From the NCBI GenBank assembly GCA_042867185.1, contig JBHZQV010000014.1, positions 1-64,000 of the forward strand: DNA of 64,000 bases, read 5' to 3'. The position numbers and the translations under genes were made by a program. Shown here one piece after another: positions 16,425-25,048 of this stretch. The first letter of the stretch is position 1. Every line of letters starts with the position of its first letter. This stretch comes from Xylophilus sp042867185. GTDB taxonomy: Bacteria > Pseudomonadota > Gammaproteobacteria > Burkholderiales > Burkholderiaceae_C. Under the pieces are notes generated by a model. That model saw nothing but the letters and a program-made list of their open reading frames with translations. It was not told where the DNA came from and did not search any database.

Positions 16425-17647
16425 AGCGGCTCGTCGTCCACTACGGCGGCTGGGGCGACGACTATCCGCTCGCCCACCTCGCCGAGGACGGCTCCACGCT
16501 GCTGTTCGAGTACACGCCCGAAGCAGTGGCCGCATCCTTGGAGCTGTCGCCGCTCCACCTCAAATTGCGCGCGGATGCCTACGGCGCGTTTCCCCCACAT
16601 CTGCACCGCCTGCCCGGCCTGATCGCCGACAGCCTTCCCGACGGCTGGGGGCTGTTGCTGATGGACCGGCTGTTCCGGCAGCAGGGGCTGCGGCACCCCG
16701 GGCCGCTGGACCGCTTGGCGTTCATCGGCGACCGCGCCATGGGCGCGCTGCGCTTCGTGCCGGCGTCTGCTCCGGATGCGCAAGAGCCCGACTGGAGCCT
16801 GCTGGCCCTCGCCCAGGAAAGCGAACGGGCCCTCGCCGGCGACGCCGGTGCCGCCCTACGGGAGTTGGCGCTCACGGGCGGCTCGCCCCAAGGTGCGCGG
16901 CCGAAGGCGCTGGTGCAGTACGACGCCGCGACCGCGCAGGTCGGCACCCGCCACGACGCGCCGGGCGTGCCCTGGCTGGTCAAGTTTCCGGCCCAGGGCG
17001 AGCACAAGGAAGTCTGTGCCGTCGAGCAACTGTATGCAGAGCTGGCCCGCGGTTGCGGCCTGGAGGTGCCGGCCAGCGCCTGGTTCGACCTGTCTTCCAC
17101 GCTCGCCGCTTTCGGCGTTGCGCGGTTCGACCGGGAGGGCGGCCTGCGTGTGCCGGTGCACAGCCTGGCGGGCTTGTTGCACGTGGACTTTCGGCTGCCG
17201 GGCAGCGCCGACTACACCGCCTTCCTGCGCGCCACGCGGCTGCTGACCCGCGACGAACGCGAGGTGGAGAAGGCGTATGCGCGCGCCGTCTTCAACGCCC
17301 TGTTCCACAACCGTGACGACCATCCGAAGAACTTCGCCTGGCGCATGGGCCGCGACCGGCGATGGCGGCTGGCACCGGCCTTCGACCTCACCTTCAGCGA
17401 AGGCCCGATGGGGCAACACCACATGGATTTCTGCGGAGAGGCCGCCGCGGTCGGCCGGGCACATCTGCTGGCGCTGGCCGCGCAGGGCGGCGTGCAGCCG
17501 AAACAGGCCAGCGCCACCATCGACCGGATGCTCGAGCAGGCGACCGGATTCGCACGGCGCGCATCCGCATTCCCGATCCGCCGCGCCACGGTGCGCCAGA
17601 TGAGCACGGCCGTCGCGGCCTGCAGTGCGCGCCTGACACAACGCTGA
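16421..17647 (+). CDS. hipA: HipA-family Ser/Thr kinase toxin
   Basis: This is a 408-residue HipA kinase, full length. It uses a GTG start inside the GTGA overlap with hipB. The N-terminal lobe includes PHLHRLPGLIADSLPDGWG. The catalytic block is HNRDDHPKNFAW (residues 296-307, Asp299 as catalytic base), followed by the DLTFS metal-binding motif after LAPAF. Known HipA toxins phosphorylate glutamyl-tRNA synthetase or related targets and cause growth arrest until neutralised by HipB; the target here is not known. All catalytic residues appear intact. Confidence 0.93.
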   Translation: MKRLVVHYGGWGDDYPLAHLAEDGSTLLFEYTPEAVAASLELSPLHLKLRADAYGAFPPHLHRLPGLIADSLPDGWGLLLMDRLFRQQGLRHPGPLDRLAFIGDRAMGALRFVPASAPDAQEPDWSLLALAQESERALAGDAGAALRELALTGGSPQGARPKALVQYDAATAQVGTRHDAPGVPWLVKFPAQGEHKEVCAVEQLYAELARGCGLEVPASAWFDLSSTLAAFGVARFDREGGLRVPVHSLAGLLHVDFRLPGSADYTAFLRATRLLTRDEREVEKAYARAVFNALFHNRDDHPKNFAWRMGRDRRWRLAPAFDLTFSEGPMGQHHMDFCGEAAAVGRAHLLALAAQGGVQPKQASATIDRMLEQATGFARRASAFPIRRATVRQMSTAVAACSARLTQR

Positions 17648-17908
17648 TCCCTGCGGCTCGCCAGCCGAACGGCAGGTCGTCGGCGACATCCTGCACGGCG
17701 CGCGACACGTACGCCGCGGGCACCTTGCCCGCCGCCCCATTCCCGCATAACCATCGTCGGAAACATTCGTCGCCCGAACCGGCGCCGCACCGCACGATCG
17801 GCCTTCCTTTCACCTCCGATGGGAATGCCGATGCTGGCGCGGCGACGCGCACCGAACGCCCGTTCGCCACCCTGCCCCGCGCGCATTCCCGCCTTCCCGG
17901 GAGCCTCC

Positions 17909-18733
17909 ATGCGTCTGTTCACCCCCACCCTCCGGCGGTTCGCCGCGCTGGGCTCGATTCTTGTTTCCCTGGCCGCGGCGGTGCCGGCGCACGCGGCCGA
18001 GCTGCGCATCGGCTTCATGCCCGGGCCCTACCGCGACGCCTTCGCGCAGGGCATCGCACCGCAGCTGGAGAAGAAGGGCTACACGATCCGCTATGTCGAG
18101 TTCAGCCAGGGCGTGCAGCCCAACGACGCGGTGCAGCGCGGCGCGATCGACGCCAACATCTTCCAGCACTCGCTCTACCTGCAGGCCACCAACCAGCGCC
18201 AGGGCTTCGACCTGGTGCCGGTGGTCCAGGTGCCGACGCCGCCGATGGGCCTGTACTCGAAGCGCCACAAGACGCTGGCCGCGGTGCCCGACGGCGCCAC
18301 CGTCACCCTGCCCTCCGATCCGGTCAACGCGGCGCGGGCGCTCAACATCCTGGCGCAGGTCGGCTGGGTGCAGGTGAAGCCCGGCGTCGATCCGCTGGCG
18401 GTGTCGGAGCGCGACGTGGTGGCCAACCCCAAGCGCCTGAAGCTGGTGCCGCTGGAGGCCGCGCAGGCGCCCCGCTCGCTCGACGATGCCGACGTGGCCG
18501 CGATCCAGGGCAACTTCGCCGTCGCCTACGGACTGCGCCTGACCGAATCGCTGCGGCTGGAGGACATGACGGCGCCGTATGTCAACGTGGTCGCGGTCAG
18601 GCGCGGCCAGCAGGAGCAGCCCTTCGCCCGCGACATCGCGGCGGCCTACCAGTCGGCCGGCTTCCAGCAGTTCTTCAAGGCCCAGCCGGTCTGGGCCGGC
18701 TACCGGCTGCCCGACTACTTCGACAAGCCGTGA
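17909..18733 (+). CDS. MetQ/NlpA-family periplasmic binding protein
   Basis: This is a 274-residue ABC-transporter binding protein of the NlpA/MetQ family, whose members bind methionine or related sulfur compounds. Family segments are EFSQGVQPNDAVQRGAIDAN, HSLYLQATNQRQGFDLVPV, and NPKRLKLVPLEAAQAPRSL. Unlike classical MetQ lipoproteins it has a cleavable signal peptide ending AHA without a lipobox cysteine. No ATPase or permease gene is in the window. It is followed 22 bases later by a flavin monooxygenase, suggesting uptake and oxidation of a sulfur-containing compound; that link is inference. Confidence 0.85.
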   Translation: MRLFTPTLRRFAALGSILVSLAAAVPAHAAELRIGFMPGPYRDAFAQGIAPQLEKKGYTIRYVEFSQGVQPNDAVQRGAIDANIFQHSLYLQATNQRQGFDLVPVVQVPTPPMGLYSKRHKTLAAVPDGATVTLPSDPVNAARALNILAQVGWVQVKPGVDPLAVSERDVVANPKRLKLVPLEAAQAPRSLDDADVAAIQGNFAVAYGLRLTESLRLEDMTAPYVNVVAVRRGQQEQPFARDIAAAYQSAGFQQFFKAQPVWAGYRLPDYFDKP

Positions 18734-18755
18734 CCCGCGCGGAGACGACACACCC

Positions 18756-20099
18756 ATGAGCGCTTCACCTCCTCGCCGGCTGCACCTCAACATCAACGCG
18801 CTGCATTCCGGCTTCCTCCCATCGGCCTGGCGCCTGCCCGAGAGCGACCCGCACGCCTTCACCGACGTGCAGCACTACGTCCGCACCGCCCGCATCGCCG
18901 AGGCCGGCAGCTTCGACGCGATCTTCCTGGCCGACAACGCCGCGATCGCCGACCAGATCGCGTTCCGGCCGATCCCGGCGCTGGAGCCTACGGTGCTGCT
19001 GGCGAGCGTGGCCGCGGCCACCACCCACATCGGGGTGATCGGCACCGCCTCCACCAGCTACAACGAGCCGTACAACATCGCGCGCCGTTTCTCGACGCTC
19101 GACCATGTGAGCGGCGGCCGCGCCGGTTGGAACATCGTGACCACGGCCGATGCCGCATCGGCCCGCAACTTCGGCCGCGACGCCGCGTCCGACCATGCGC
19201 AGCGCTACGCCCGCGCCTCGGAATTCACCGACGTGGTGAAGGCCCTGTGGGACAGCTGGGAAGACGGCGCCGTCGTCGCCGACAAGGCCAGCGGCCGGTT
19301 CGCCGATCCCGACCGGGTGCACCCGGTCGCCCACCGTGGCCCGCACTTCGCGGTGCACGGCCCGCTGACGCTGCCGCGCTCGCCCCAGGGCTGGCCGGTG
19401 CTGGTGCAGGCCGGCGCCTCGGCCGACGGCCGGGCCCTGGCGGCCCGCCATGCCGAGGCGGTGTTCTCGGCCTCGCAGTCCTTCGACGAGGCCCGCGCCT
19501 ATGCAGCCGACCTGCAGCAGCGGGCCGAAGCCTTCGGCCGCGGCCCCCGTGCGATCCGGGTGCTGGCCGGCCTGACCACGATCATCGCCGGCACCGAAGC
19601 CGAGGCCCTGCGCCGCCGCGACGACCTGGTCGACGCGATTCCGTGGGAGTACAGCCGCAACCGCCTGGCCGGCATCCTGGGCGTGCTGCCGGCGCAGCTG
19701 CAACCCGATGCGCGCCTGCCCGACGACCTGGCGCTGCCCGGCGGCGGCAACGGCAACCACACCTTCTTCCACGCCACCATCGCCGCCGCCCGGCGCGGCC
19801 GCTTCACCGTGCGCCAGCTCGTCCGCGAACTGGCCGGCGGCACCGGCCACCGGGTGGTCGTCGGCACGCCGGAGCAGGTGGCCGACGACATCGAGCACTG
19901 GTTCCGGGGCGGCGCGGCCGACGGCTTCAACCTGATGCCCGACGTGCTGCCCGGCGGCCTGCAGGACTTCGTCGAGGGCGTGGTTCCGCTTCTGCGGCGG
20001 CGGGGCATCTTCCGCCATGCGTACGAAGGGCGGACGCTGCGCGAGCATCTGGGGTTGGCGGTGCCGGGCAGTCGGCATGGGGCGCGGGCTGCGGCTTGA
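18756..20099 (+). CDS. LLM-class FMN-dependent monooxygenase (NtaA/SnaA/DszA type)
   Basis: This is a 447-residue flavin-dependent monooxygenase of the bacterial luciferase-like group. Signatures are DAIFLADNAAIADQ, the TASTSYNEPYNIARRFSTLD segment near residue 105, SGGRAGWNIVTTADAASARN, and WPVLVQAGASADGR. These enzymes use reduced flavin from a separate reductase to oxidise thioethers, aminopolyacids or other xenobiotics. No reductase gene is adjacent. The preceding gene encodes a MetQ-like binding protein, so the substrate may be a sulfur compound. Confidence 0.88.
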   Translation: MSASPPRRLHLNINALHSGFLPSAWRLPESDPHAFTDVQHYVRTARIAEAGSFDAIFLADNAAIADQIAFRPIPALEPTVLLASVAAATTHIGVIGTASTSYNEPYNIARRFSTLDHVSGGRAGWNIVTTADAASARNFGRDAASDHAQRYARASEFTDVVKALWDSWEDGAVVADKASGRFADPDRVHPVAHRGPHFAVHGPLTLPRSPQGWPVLVQAGASADGRALAARHAEAVFSASQSFDEARAYAADLQQRAEAFGRGPRAIRVLAGLTTIIAGTEAEALRRRDDLVDAIPWEYSRNRLAGILGVLPAQLQPDARLPDDLALPGGGNGNHTFFHATIAAARRGRFTVRQLVRELAGGTGHRVVVGTPEQVADDIEHWFRGGAADGFNLMPDVLPGGLQDFVEGVVPLLRRRGIFRHAYEGRTLREHLGLAVPGSRHGARAAA

Positions 20100-20162
20100 A
20101 TTCGAGTGAAAAGTAGCTGGGGCCGGCGTGTGGCGACGACCAGCAGCTATGGAAACCATAGC
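20100..20162 (+). repeat. Hairpin repeat R2 (copy C)
   Basis: Directly after the monooxygenase stop lies a GAAAAGTAGCTGGGGCCGGCG arm followed by AGCTATGGAAACCATAGC, a perfect GCTATGG/CCATAGC hairpin. It belongs to the family seen at 3463-3526, 45399-45462 and 49483-49545. A terminator role is plausible from its position. Confidence 0.75.
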
Positions 20163-20667
20163 GATCACTGATCTGATCATGACGGCTTTGGCAGGCCGGG
20201 GCGGGTCAGGCGCCGTGGGTGATCGCGCCGACGCCGTACTCTGCTCCGCGACTGTCCCCCGGCCTGCGGCCTCCTCCTAATACGATCCCCCTCGCTCCTT
20301 CCGCACTGAAGGGAGCCCATCCGGCTGACCCCGTTCTCCTCCTGATTTCTACAGGGACTTCCCACTTCGTCCAAGCCTATGTGTTCATTTTTCTCTCCTG
20401 GTTGTTCACGCGTGGGTTCGTTCAGGTCAGGTGCGTGATGACAGAAGAGGCCACCACCAATGGACAGACTGCACATCTACAGGCGGGCTTGTGTCGGCCG
20501 CTGGCTGAGGCCCCAGATACGAACCGCTCAGCAGGACTCCATTCGCTACTCGTGGTCGGGTGCCACGGGACATCAACCGAGTTCCCCTGCTGCCGGTCTG
20601 ACCTGTGATGCATCTTCGAGCGCACGTCCTGGTTGAACTACTGGCAAGAGCGAAGTGGTGAGCGCAA
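20163..20667. other. Non-coding stretch: repeat R1 copy 2 and 3' flank of the IS110 element
   Basis: From 20220 to 20305 the minus strand carries R1 copy 2 (core AGGAGGAGGCCGCAGG, then CCGGGGGACA and TCGCGGAG). From about 20310 the DNA is less GC-rich and carries no convincing gene up to the transposase stop. In IS1111-type members of the IS110 family, the long non-coding end downstream of the transposase encodes the bridge RNA, so 20420-20667 is a candidate for one. No element end could be fixed. Confidence 0.5.
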
Positions 20668-21786
20668 CTACATGACCTGCGCCACGAGGAGCTTGGGTGG
20701 TGCCTGCCGTGCCGCAGGCACCGGTGGCACGTGGTGCGCATCGAACGCGGTACCGCGCTTAACCATGGCCCACAGGATGCGGGCGTTCTTGTTGGCCAGC
20801 GCGATGGCGGCCTTCTGCCAGCCCGCGCGGGCGTTCAGCGCCACTTGCCAGCGGCTGATCGGGTCGCTGCGCCTGGCCGCACTGAACACGGCCGACTTGG
20901 CACCCTGGATCAGCAGGCTGCGCAGGTAGTCGTCGCCCCGTTTGGTGATACCCGCGAGCCGGGGCTTGCCGCCAGTGGAGTGCTGGCTAGGCGACAGGCC
21001 CAGCCACGCGCCGAACTGGTGGGCGCTGTCGAACTGCCCGAAGTCGCCGACACTCGCCGACAGGGCGCTGGCGGTGACAGGCCCGATGCCCACGAGCGTG
21101 GCGGCCCGCTGAGCAGTCTCGTCGTCTCGCAGGTGTGCGGCGATGCGCTCGTCGCACCACTTGAGTTCCTGCTCCAGCGCGATCCAATGCTCGTGTGCCC
21201 GCTGCAGCGCCAGACGCGCGACGCTGGGCAGCTTGTTGGTCGCGTCCTCCAGCACCTCGGCAAGCACCCGGCGCAGCTTCTCGGGACTCTGCGCGAAGAC
21301 AAGCCCGAACTCGGCAAGCAGGCCGCGGATCTGGTTAATGCAGGCGGTGCGCTCCTTCTTGTAGCCCTCGCGCACGCGGTGCACAGCGAGCTGGGCTTGC
21401 TGCTCGGCGCTCTTGATCGGCACGAAGCGCATCTGCGGCCGGCTGGCGGCCTCGCAAATGGCAGCAGCGTCGTTGGCGTCGTTCTTGCCGCTCTTGCCAG
21501 CCATGCGGTAGGGCGTGACCAAGTGGCAGGCGATGAGGCGGGCATCGAGGCCCAGAAGCCGCAGACGGCGGGCGGTGTGGTGGGCGCCGCCGCAGACCTC
21601 CATCGCCACCAGGCAGCCCGCGGGCAGCCCGCGGGCAGTTGGACACACCACGCGTGGAAACGCTCGGGCGACATGGGCTTTGCCACTATCCGCTTGCCAG
21701 CCCGGTCGACTGCATGCACTTGGTAGACACGCTTGGACAGATCAACTCCTACCCAAGGCGATCGCGGCTTGTGTAATCTCCATCAT
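20668..21786 (-). pseudogene. IS110-family transposase, frameshifted
   Basis: This is a DEDD-type IS110/IS1111 transposase broken into three frames. The N-terminus reads MEITQAAIA, then after an extra base near 21755 VGVDLSKRVYQVHAVDRAG, then FHAWCVQLPAGC. An 11-bp tandem duplication (CAGCCCGCGGG at 21614-21624 and 21625-21635) shifts the frame again before LVAMEVCGGAHHTARR. The remaining 300 residues are intact, including KNDANDAAAI of the RuvC-like domain, the ERTACINQIRGLLAEFGL block, and the C-terminal GLSPSQHSTGGKPRLAGITK region holding the serine active site. Restoring both breaks gives a normal-length protein, so the copy is probably dead. Confidence 0.85.
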
Positions 21787-22016
21787 GGACTTCCCCTTTG
21801 CTGGCCAGATTGACTTCAACCGATTCAATCTTGGTGCATCGACACCGTCTCAGGATTGCGGAAGTCCCTTCGTATTCGCTGCGGGAAAGCCCCACCAGCT
21901 ACCCCTCTACCCTAGACCAAAGTTGCAAGAAGCGAAATGCGTAGCAGGGGAATGGCGCGGCTATTGCCGGCGATCGTGCTGGATGGCGTGATCGAGCAGG
22001 CACACACTGCCTTTAG
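21787..22016. other. 5' flank of the IS110 element, with a possible transposase scrap
   Basis: No complete gene lies here. GGACTTCC (21786-21793) and GGAAGTCC (21861-21868) form a short inverted pair that might belong to an IS end. On the plus strand 21955-22010 reads RLLPAIVLDGVIEQAHTAF, which loosely resembles the core of IS630/Tc1-type DDE transposases. It is too short to call with confidence. Confidence 0.3.
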
Positions 22017-23165
22017 TCATGCCGCGAGACTTAACTCCAGCAAAGGCCGGGGCCGACTCCTTGCGGCAGGCCGATCATCCATTTCGAGCGCCTTACGCAC
22101 CTGCAATGCAATAGCCTTGGCAAACACAACGGGCACGGCATTGCCAATTTGCAACTGTATTTCCCGCTTGTTATTGCCAATAAACACCCAGTCATCCGGG
22201 AAAGTCTGCAGCCTGGCATATTCACGAGCGGTGAAGGTCCGCATGCGTTTAGCAGATATGCGCCAAAGTTTAACGTTCGCATCAGGATTTCGAATGAATT
22301 TTCCTTTAATTCGATCCTTTGCCACACGTTCAGCAACTACATTACCCTGTGCAAATCCCCACACAGTGGCCGTGTCTATTGCCGGAAATGGGTTCTCATA
22401 TAGGCGAATCGGGTTTCCATCAGATGCAGTCCGACTAATTCGAATGGGAACTATTGCCTCACCTCTGCTGATGCGACCGCCTGTTGTAATGTGCACTTGG
22501 CTCTCAAAACCCCATTCGGGATTGTGATTAGGAAGCCCTACGCCAGCCCCATTAACCAGATCCATTAAAAATGGCCCACTCGGCGTGGCTTCCTGCGGCA
22601 AGGGAAAATCAAAATGCTCTCCAAGTCCTTTGCGGAAAGCAACAAATACAAAACGGCGACGAGTTTGAGGAACACCAAACTCACTCACTCTAAAAAATGC
22701 AAACCGCGTTGTATAGCCGATAGCAGCCAATTCACCAGCAATCTGATCGGCAAACAGGAGCCCTGTCTCGGGATGCACCATGGTTCTCAAATTAAGGACA
22801 TTCTCCATCACGATCGCTCGGGGTTTCATTAACTCAGCCACGCGAATAACCTGGCGATAAAGGGTATTTCGCACATCGGTGGGATCCCGATGTCCGCCAA
22901 GCGAAAAGCCCTGGCATGGGAATCCAGCCAGCAGCACGTCAAGACCCTTTCGGAACGAAGGCTTGTACGAACGCACATCACCATGGACCACATGCCAATC
23001 AGGCCGATTGCGCCTCAAGGTGGCCACAGCGTACGGTAATATGTCGTTTGCTTCGGTATGGATGAAGCCAGCCTGTTCAAAACCCAAATCTAGGCCACCC
23101 GCCCCAGAGAAGAGCCCAAGCGCTGTGTACCCGGATGCCTCCGGAATAGTATCAAGCGGTAGCAT
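22017..23165 (-). CDS. DNA (cytosine-5) methyltransferase of a type II restriction-modification system
   Basis: This is a 382-residue C5-cytosine methyltransferase with all main motifs: I (ALGLFSGAGGLDLGF), IV (AGFPCQGFS, catalytic Cys84), VI (VMENV), VIII (GVPQTRRRFVF), the target-recognition region at about residues 205-300, IX (REYARLQTFPDDW) and X (QLQIGNAVP). It methylates a cytosine in a specific sequence and protects the host from the partner nuclease. Recognition sequence is unknown. Its start overlaps the end of the nuclease gene by 14 bases. The gene is visibly less GC-rich than the rest of the window, a sign of transfer. Confidence 0.93.
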   Translation of the reverse strand: MLPLDTIPEASGYTALGLFSGAGGLDLGFEQAGFIHTEANDILPYAVATLRRNRPDWHVVHGDVRSYKPSFRKGLDVLLAGFPCQGFSLGGHRDPTDVRNTLYRQVIRVAELMKPRAIVMENVLNLRTMVHPETGLLFADQIAGELAAIGYTTRFAFFRVSEFGVPQTRRRFVFVAFRKGLGEHFDFPLPQEATPSGPFLMDLVNGAGVGLPNHNPEWGFESQVHITTGGRISRGEAIVPIRISRTASDGNPIRLYENPFPAIDTATVWGFAQGNVVAERVAKDRIKGKFIRNPDANVKLWRISAKRMRTFTAREYARLQTFPDDWVFIGNNKREIQLQIGNAVPVVFAKAIALQVRKALEMDDRPAARSRPRPLLELSLAA

Positions 23166-23955
23166 TTCGGCCTAACCGGTTACTAAGGGCCACTGGCCCA
23201 TCATCATGTCCCCTAATTTGATAAACAGAAAATTCATGAGCCCGACCAGCATTAGGATTAAGCCCACGATTTGAGGTGAGCTCATTAACCTGCAGATCGA
23301 AAGAATAGCCTGTCACAACCTCCAACGCTTCTGTACGCTGCAGGGTGCCAACACGCACAAGAGCTTCCGGCGCATTTTCAATATCACGCTCGACTATCAG
23401 CGTCGCTTTTCCAGAAGTACCATCTACCAATGAATAAGGCGTAGCGCACACATACATACGACGATCACGAATCAGAATGTCACCATAAGAGCCAGCACCT
23501 CTAAAACTTTGATTGGTATTTGTATTTTCCGTTTCGGCATTTAAAAAGGAAGCCGAGCACAAAACAAGATCGAACACCGGAAATTCTTGCTCGCGGACGT
23601 TAGGGTATCGACCAAATATGTAATAAATAGTTCGACCATCACATTCAGCGAGCGGAAGTCGGCTATTGCAGTCAAAGTCCGCAACTCGTCCAGGATGAGC
23701 TAGACCCTTGACCTCATATCCACTTAGATGATCGGCAAGCACGAAATCGGGATAGCCGTGCCGACTAATCTCCTGATACTGTAACCCAACTGCTTCGATT
23801 CGACGTTTAACCCAATTCTGAAAATGATATTCTTTATCTTGCTGGCTGGCGCGAACAATCGGCACCGCATTGTGAAAGCCATGCGCAAGCGAAAGAAAGA
23901 TCCGGACCTGCGGATCGAGTTGGTGAAAACGGTCAAGCGGAATTCCGAAGTACAC
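23152..23955 (-). CDS. Putative type II restriction endonuclease, PD-(D/E)XK fold
   Basis: This 267-residue protein is encoded immediately before, and overlapping, the cytosine methyltransferase gene. It shows the nuclease motif GYPDFVLADHLSGYEVKG, that is Pro69-Asp70, ten residues, Glu81-Val-Lys83. An upstream helix with Glu42 could complete the site. Position plus motif make it the cognate endonuclease. I do not recognise a named family. A GTG start at 23955 is used, with TTTAGG upstream as a modest ribosome binding site. Base composition is AT-rich like its partner. Confidence 0.8.
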   Translation of the reverse strand: MYFGIPLDRFHQLDPQVRIFLSLAHGFHNAVPIVRASQQDKEYHFQNWVKRRIEAVGLQYQEISRHGYPDFVLADHLSGYEVKGLAHPGRVADFDCNSRLPLAECDGRTIYYIFGRYPNVREQEFPVFDLVLCSASFLNAETENTNTNQSFRGAGSYGDILIRDRRMYVCATPYSLVDGTSGKATLIVERDIENAPEALVRVGTLQRTEALEVVTGYSFDLQVNELTSNRGLNPNAGRAHEFSVYQIRGHDDGPVALSNRLGRNATA

Positions 23956-24071
23956 GTCAGCCTAAATTGAAGCAAATGGAATTCATGGCCAAATTCTACG
24001 CCGTTCAGCATGTCCTTTGCCCGGTTATGGCACCCACGTGGTGCTGGGCCCGCTCGGGCGGTACCTTGCTC

Positions 24072-24151
24072 GTAGAAGGAGCCGAAGGCGGGGGACATTC
24101 GCGGAGGGGGTCACCCGGCGATCCCGGCCCCCGCCCCCGCCCCCGCCCCCG
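24072..24151 (+). repeat. Intergenic repeat R1 (copy 3) and (CCCCCG)x4 tract
   Basis: The core GGGGGACATTCGCGGAGG and GTCACCCGGCGAT at 24090-24123 matches copy 1 with only two differences over about 45 bases. It is followed by four CCCCCG units at 24128-24151. It is in the opposite orientation to copy 2, so the two bracket the IS/restriction-modification island. The rest of 23956-24173 has no gene. Confidence 0.75.
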
Positions 24152-24173
24152 CCCTGTCCGCCCAAAAAAAGGA

Positions 24174-25037
24174 TCAGGGCTTCAAAACCCCAGCCACCCA
24201 CCCGCACAACGCACTCCCCGCATCCTCGAACCCATGGATCGCCGTGAAGTGATTCGCCCCCGCCTGCTCCAACAGCTCGACCCGATTGCCCGCAGCCGAC
24301 CAGGCATCCCGATAGGCCAACGACTGCCGCGCGAACTCCGCCTGCTCCACCCCGCCCCAGGTCAGCAACACCGGGGTGGGGCTGGGCCGCACATGCAGCA
24401 CCGGCGAGTTGCGCCGCACCAGCTCTTCGGTCAACTGGATCTTCGGCTGCAGGTAGCTGAAGCGCAGCGGCGCCAGATCGAACAAACCGCTGGCCATCAC
24501 CGCGCCGCGGAACGGGTCCTGCGGCAGGCCGTAATCGCGCTCCCACGCGGTCTGCAGGCACATCGCCGCCAGGTGCCCGCCGGCCGAACTGCCGCCGACC
24601 GCCACCCGCTGCGGATCGCCGCCATGCGCGCCGATGTTGCGCAACACCCAGGCGCAGGCCGCCCGCATCTGTCGCACGATCTCGTCGAGGGTGACGGCGG
24701 GGCACAGCGCGTAGTCGGACACCACCACCGTGATGCCGCGCCGCTGCAGGCCCAGCGCCACGCAGCTGAAATCGTTCGCCGACAGCGCCCGCCAGTAGCC
24801 GCCGTGGATGAAGACGAAGACCGGCGCGCCGGGCGCATCGGCCGGGAAGATGTCGAGCGTCTCGGCGCGCGTCGGGCCGTAGGGCACGCGCAGTTCGCAG
24901 CGCAGCGTCGCGCGGGCATGGGCGCTGCGTTCGGCGTAGTGGCGCATCTCGGCGGCACGGTCGGCCACCGGGATGGCGGTGTCGTACTGCGCGTCGATCT
25001 GCTCCTGCGTCTCGAAATCGCGGTAGAGCCGGGGCAT
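24174..25037 (-). CDS. Alpha/beta hydrolase, esterase/arylformamidase-like
   Basis: This is a 287-residue alpha/beta hydrolase of the HSL/kynurenine-formamidase-like group. The oxyanion loop is HGGYW (residues 78-82), the nucleophile is Ser151 in GGSSAGG, and a C-terminal His lies in GANHFTAIHGF. It is the last gene of the long minus-strand catabolic operon, 11 bases after the Rid-family gene. It could release an anthranilate-type acid from an ester or N-formyl precursor and so feed the pathway; that is inference. No signal peptide is seen, so it is cytoplasmic. Confidence 0.8.
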   Translation of the reverse strand: MPRLYRDFETQEQIDAQYDTAIPVADRAAEMRHYAERSAHARATLRCELRVPYGPTRAETLDIFPADAPGAPVFVFIHGGYWRALSANDFSCVALGLQRRGITVVVSDYALCPAVTLDEIVRQMRAACAWVLRNIGAHGGDPQRVAVGGSSAGGHLAAMCLQTAWERDYGLPQDPFRGAVMASGLFDLAPLRFSYLQPKIQLTEELVRRNSPVLHVRPSPTPVLLTWGGVEQAEFARQSLAYRDAWSAAGNRVELLEQAGANHFTAIHGFEDAGSALCGWVAGVLKP

Positions 25038-25048
25038 GGCGGCGCCGC

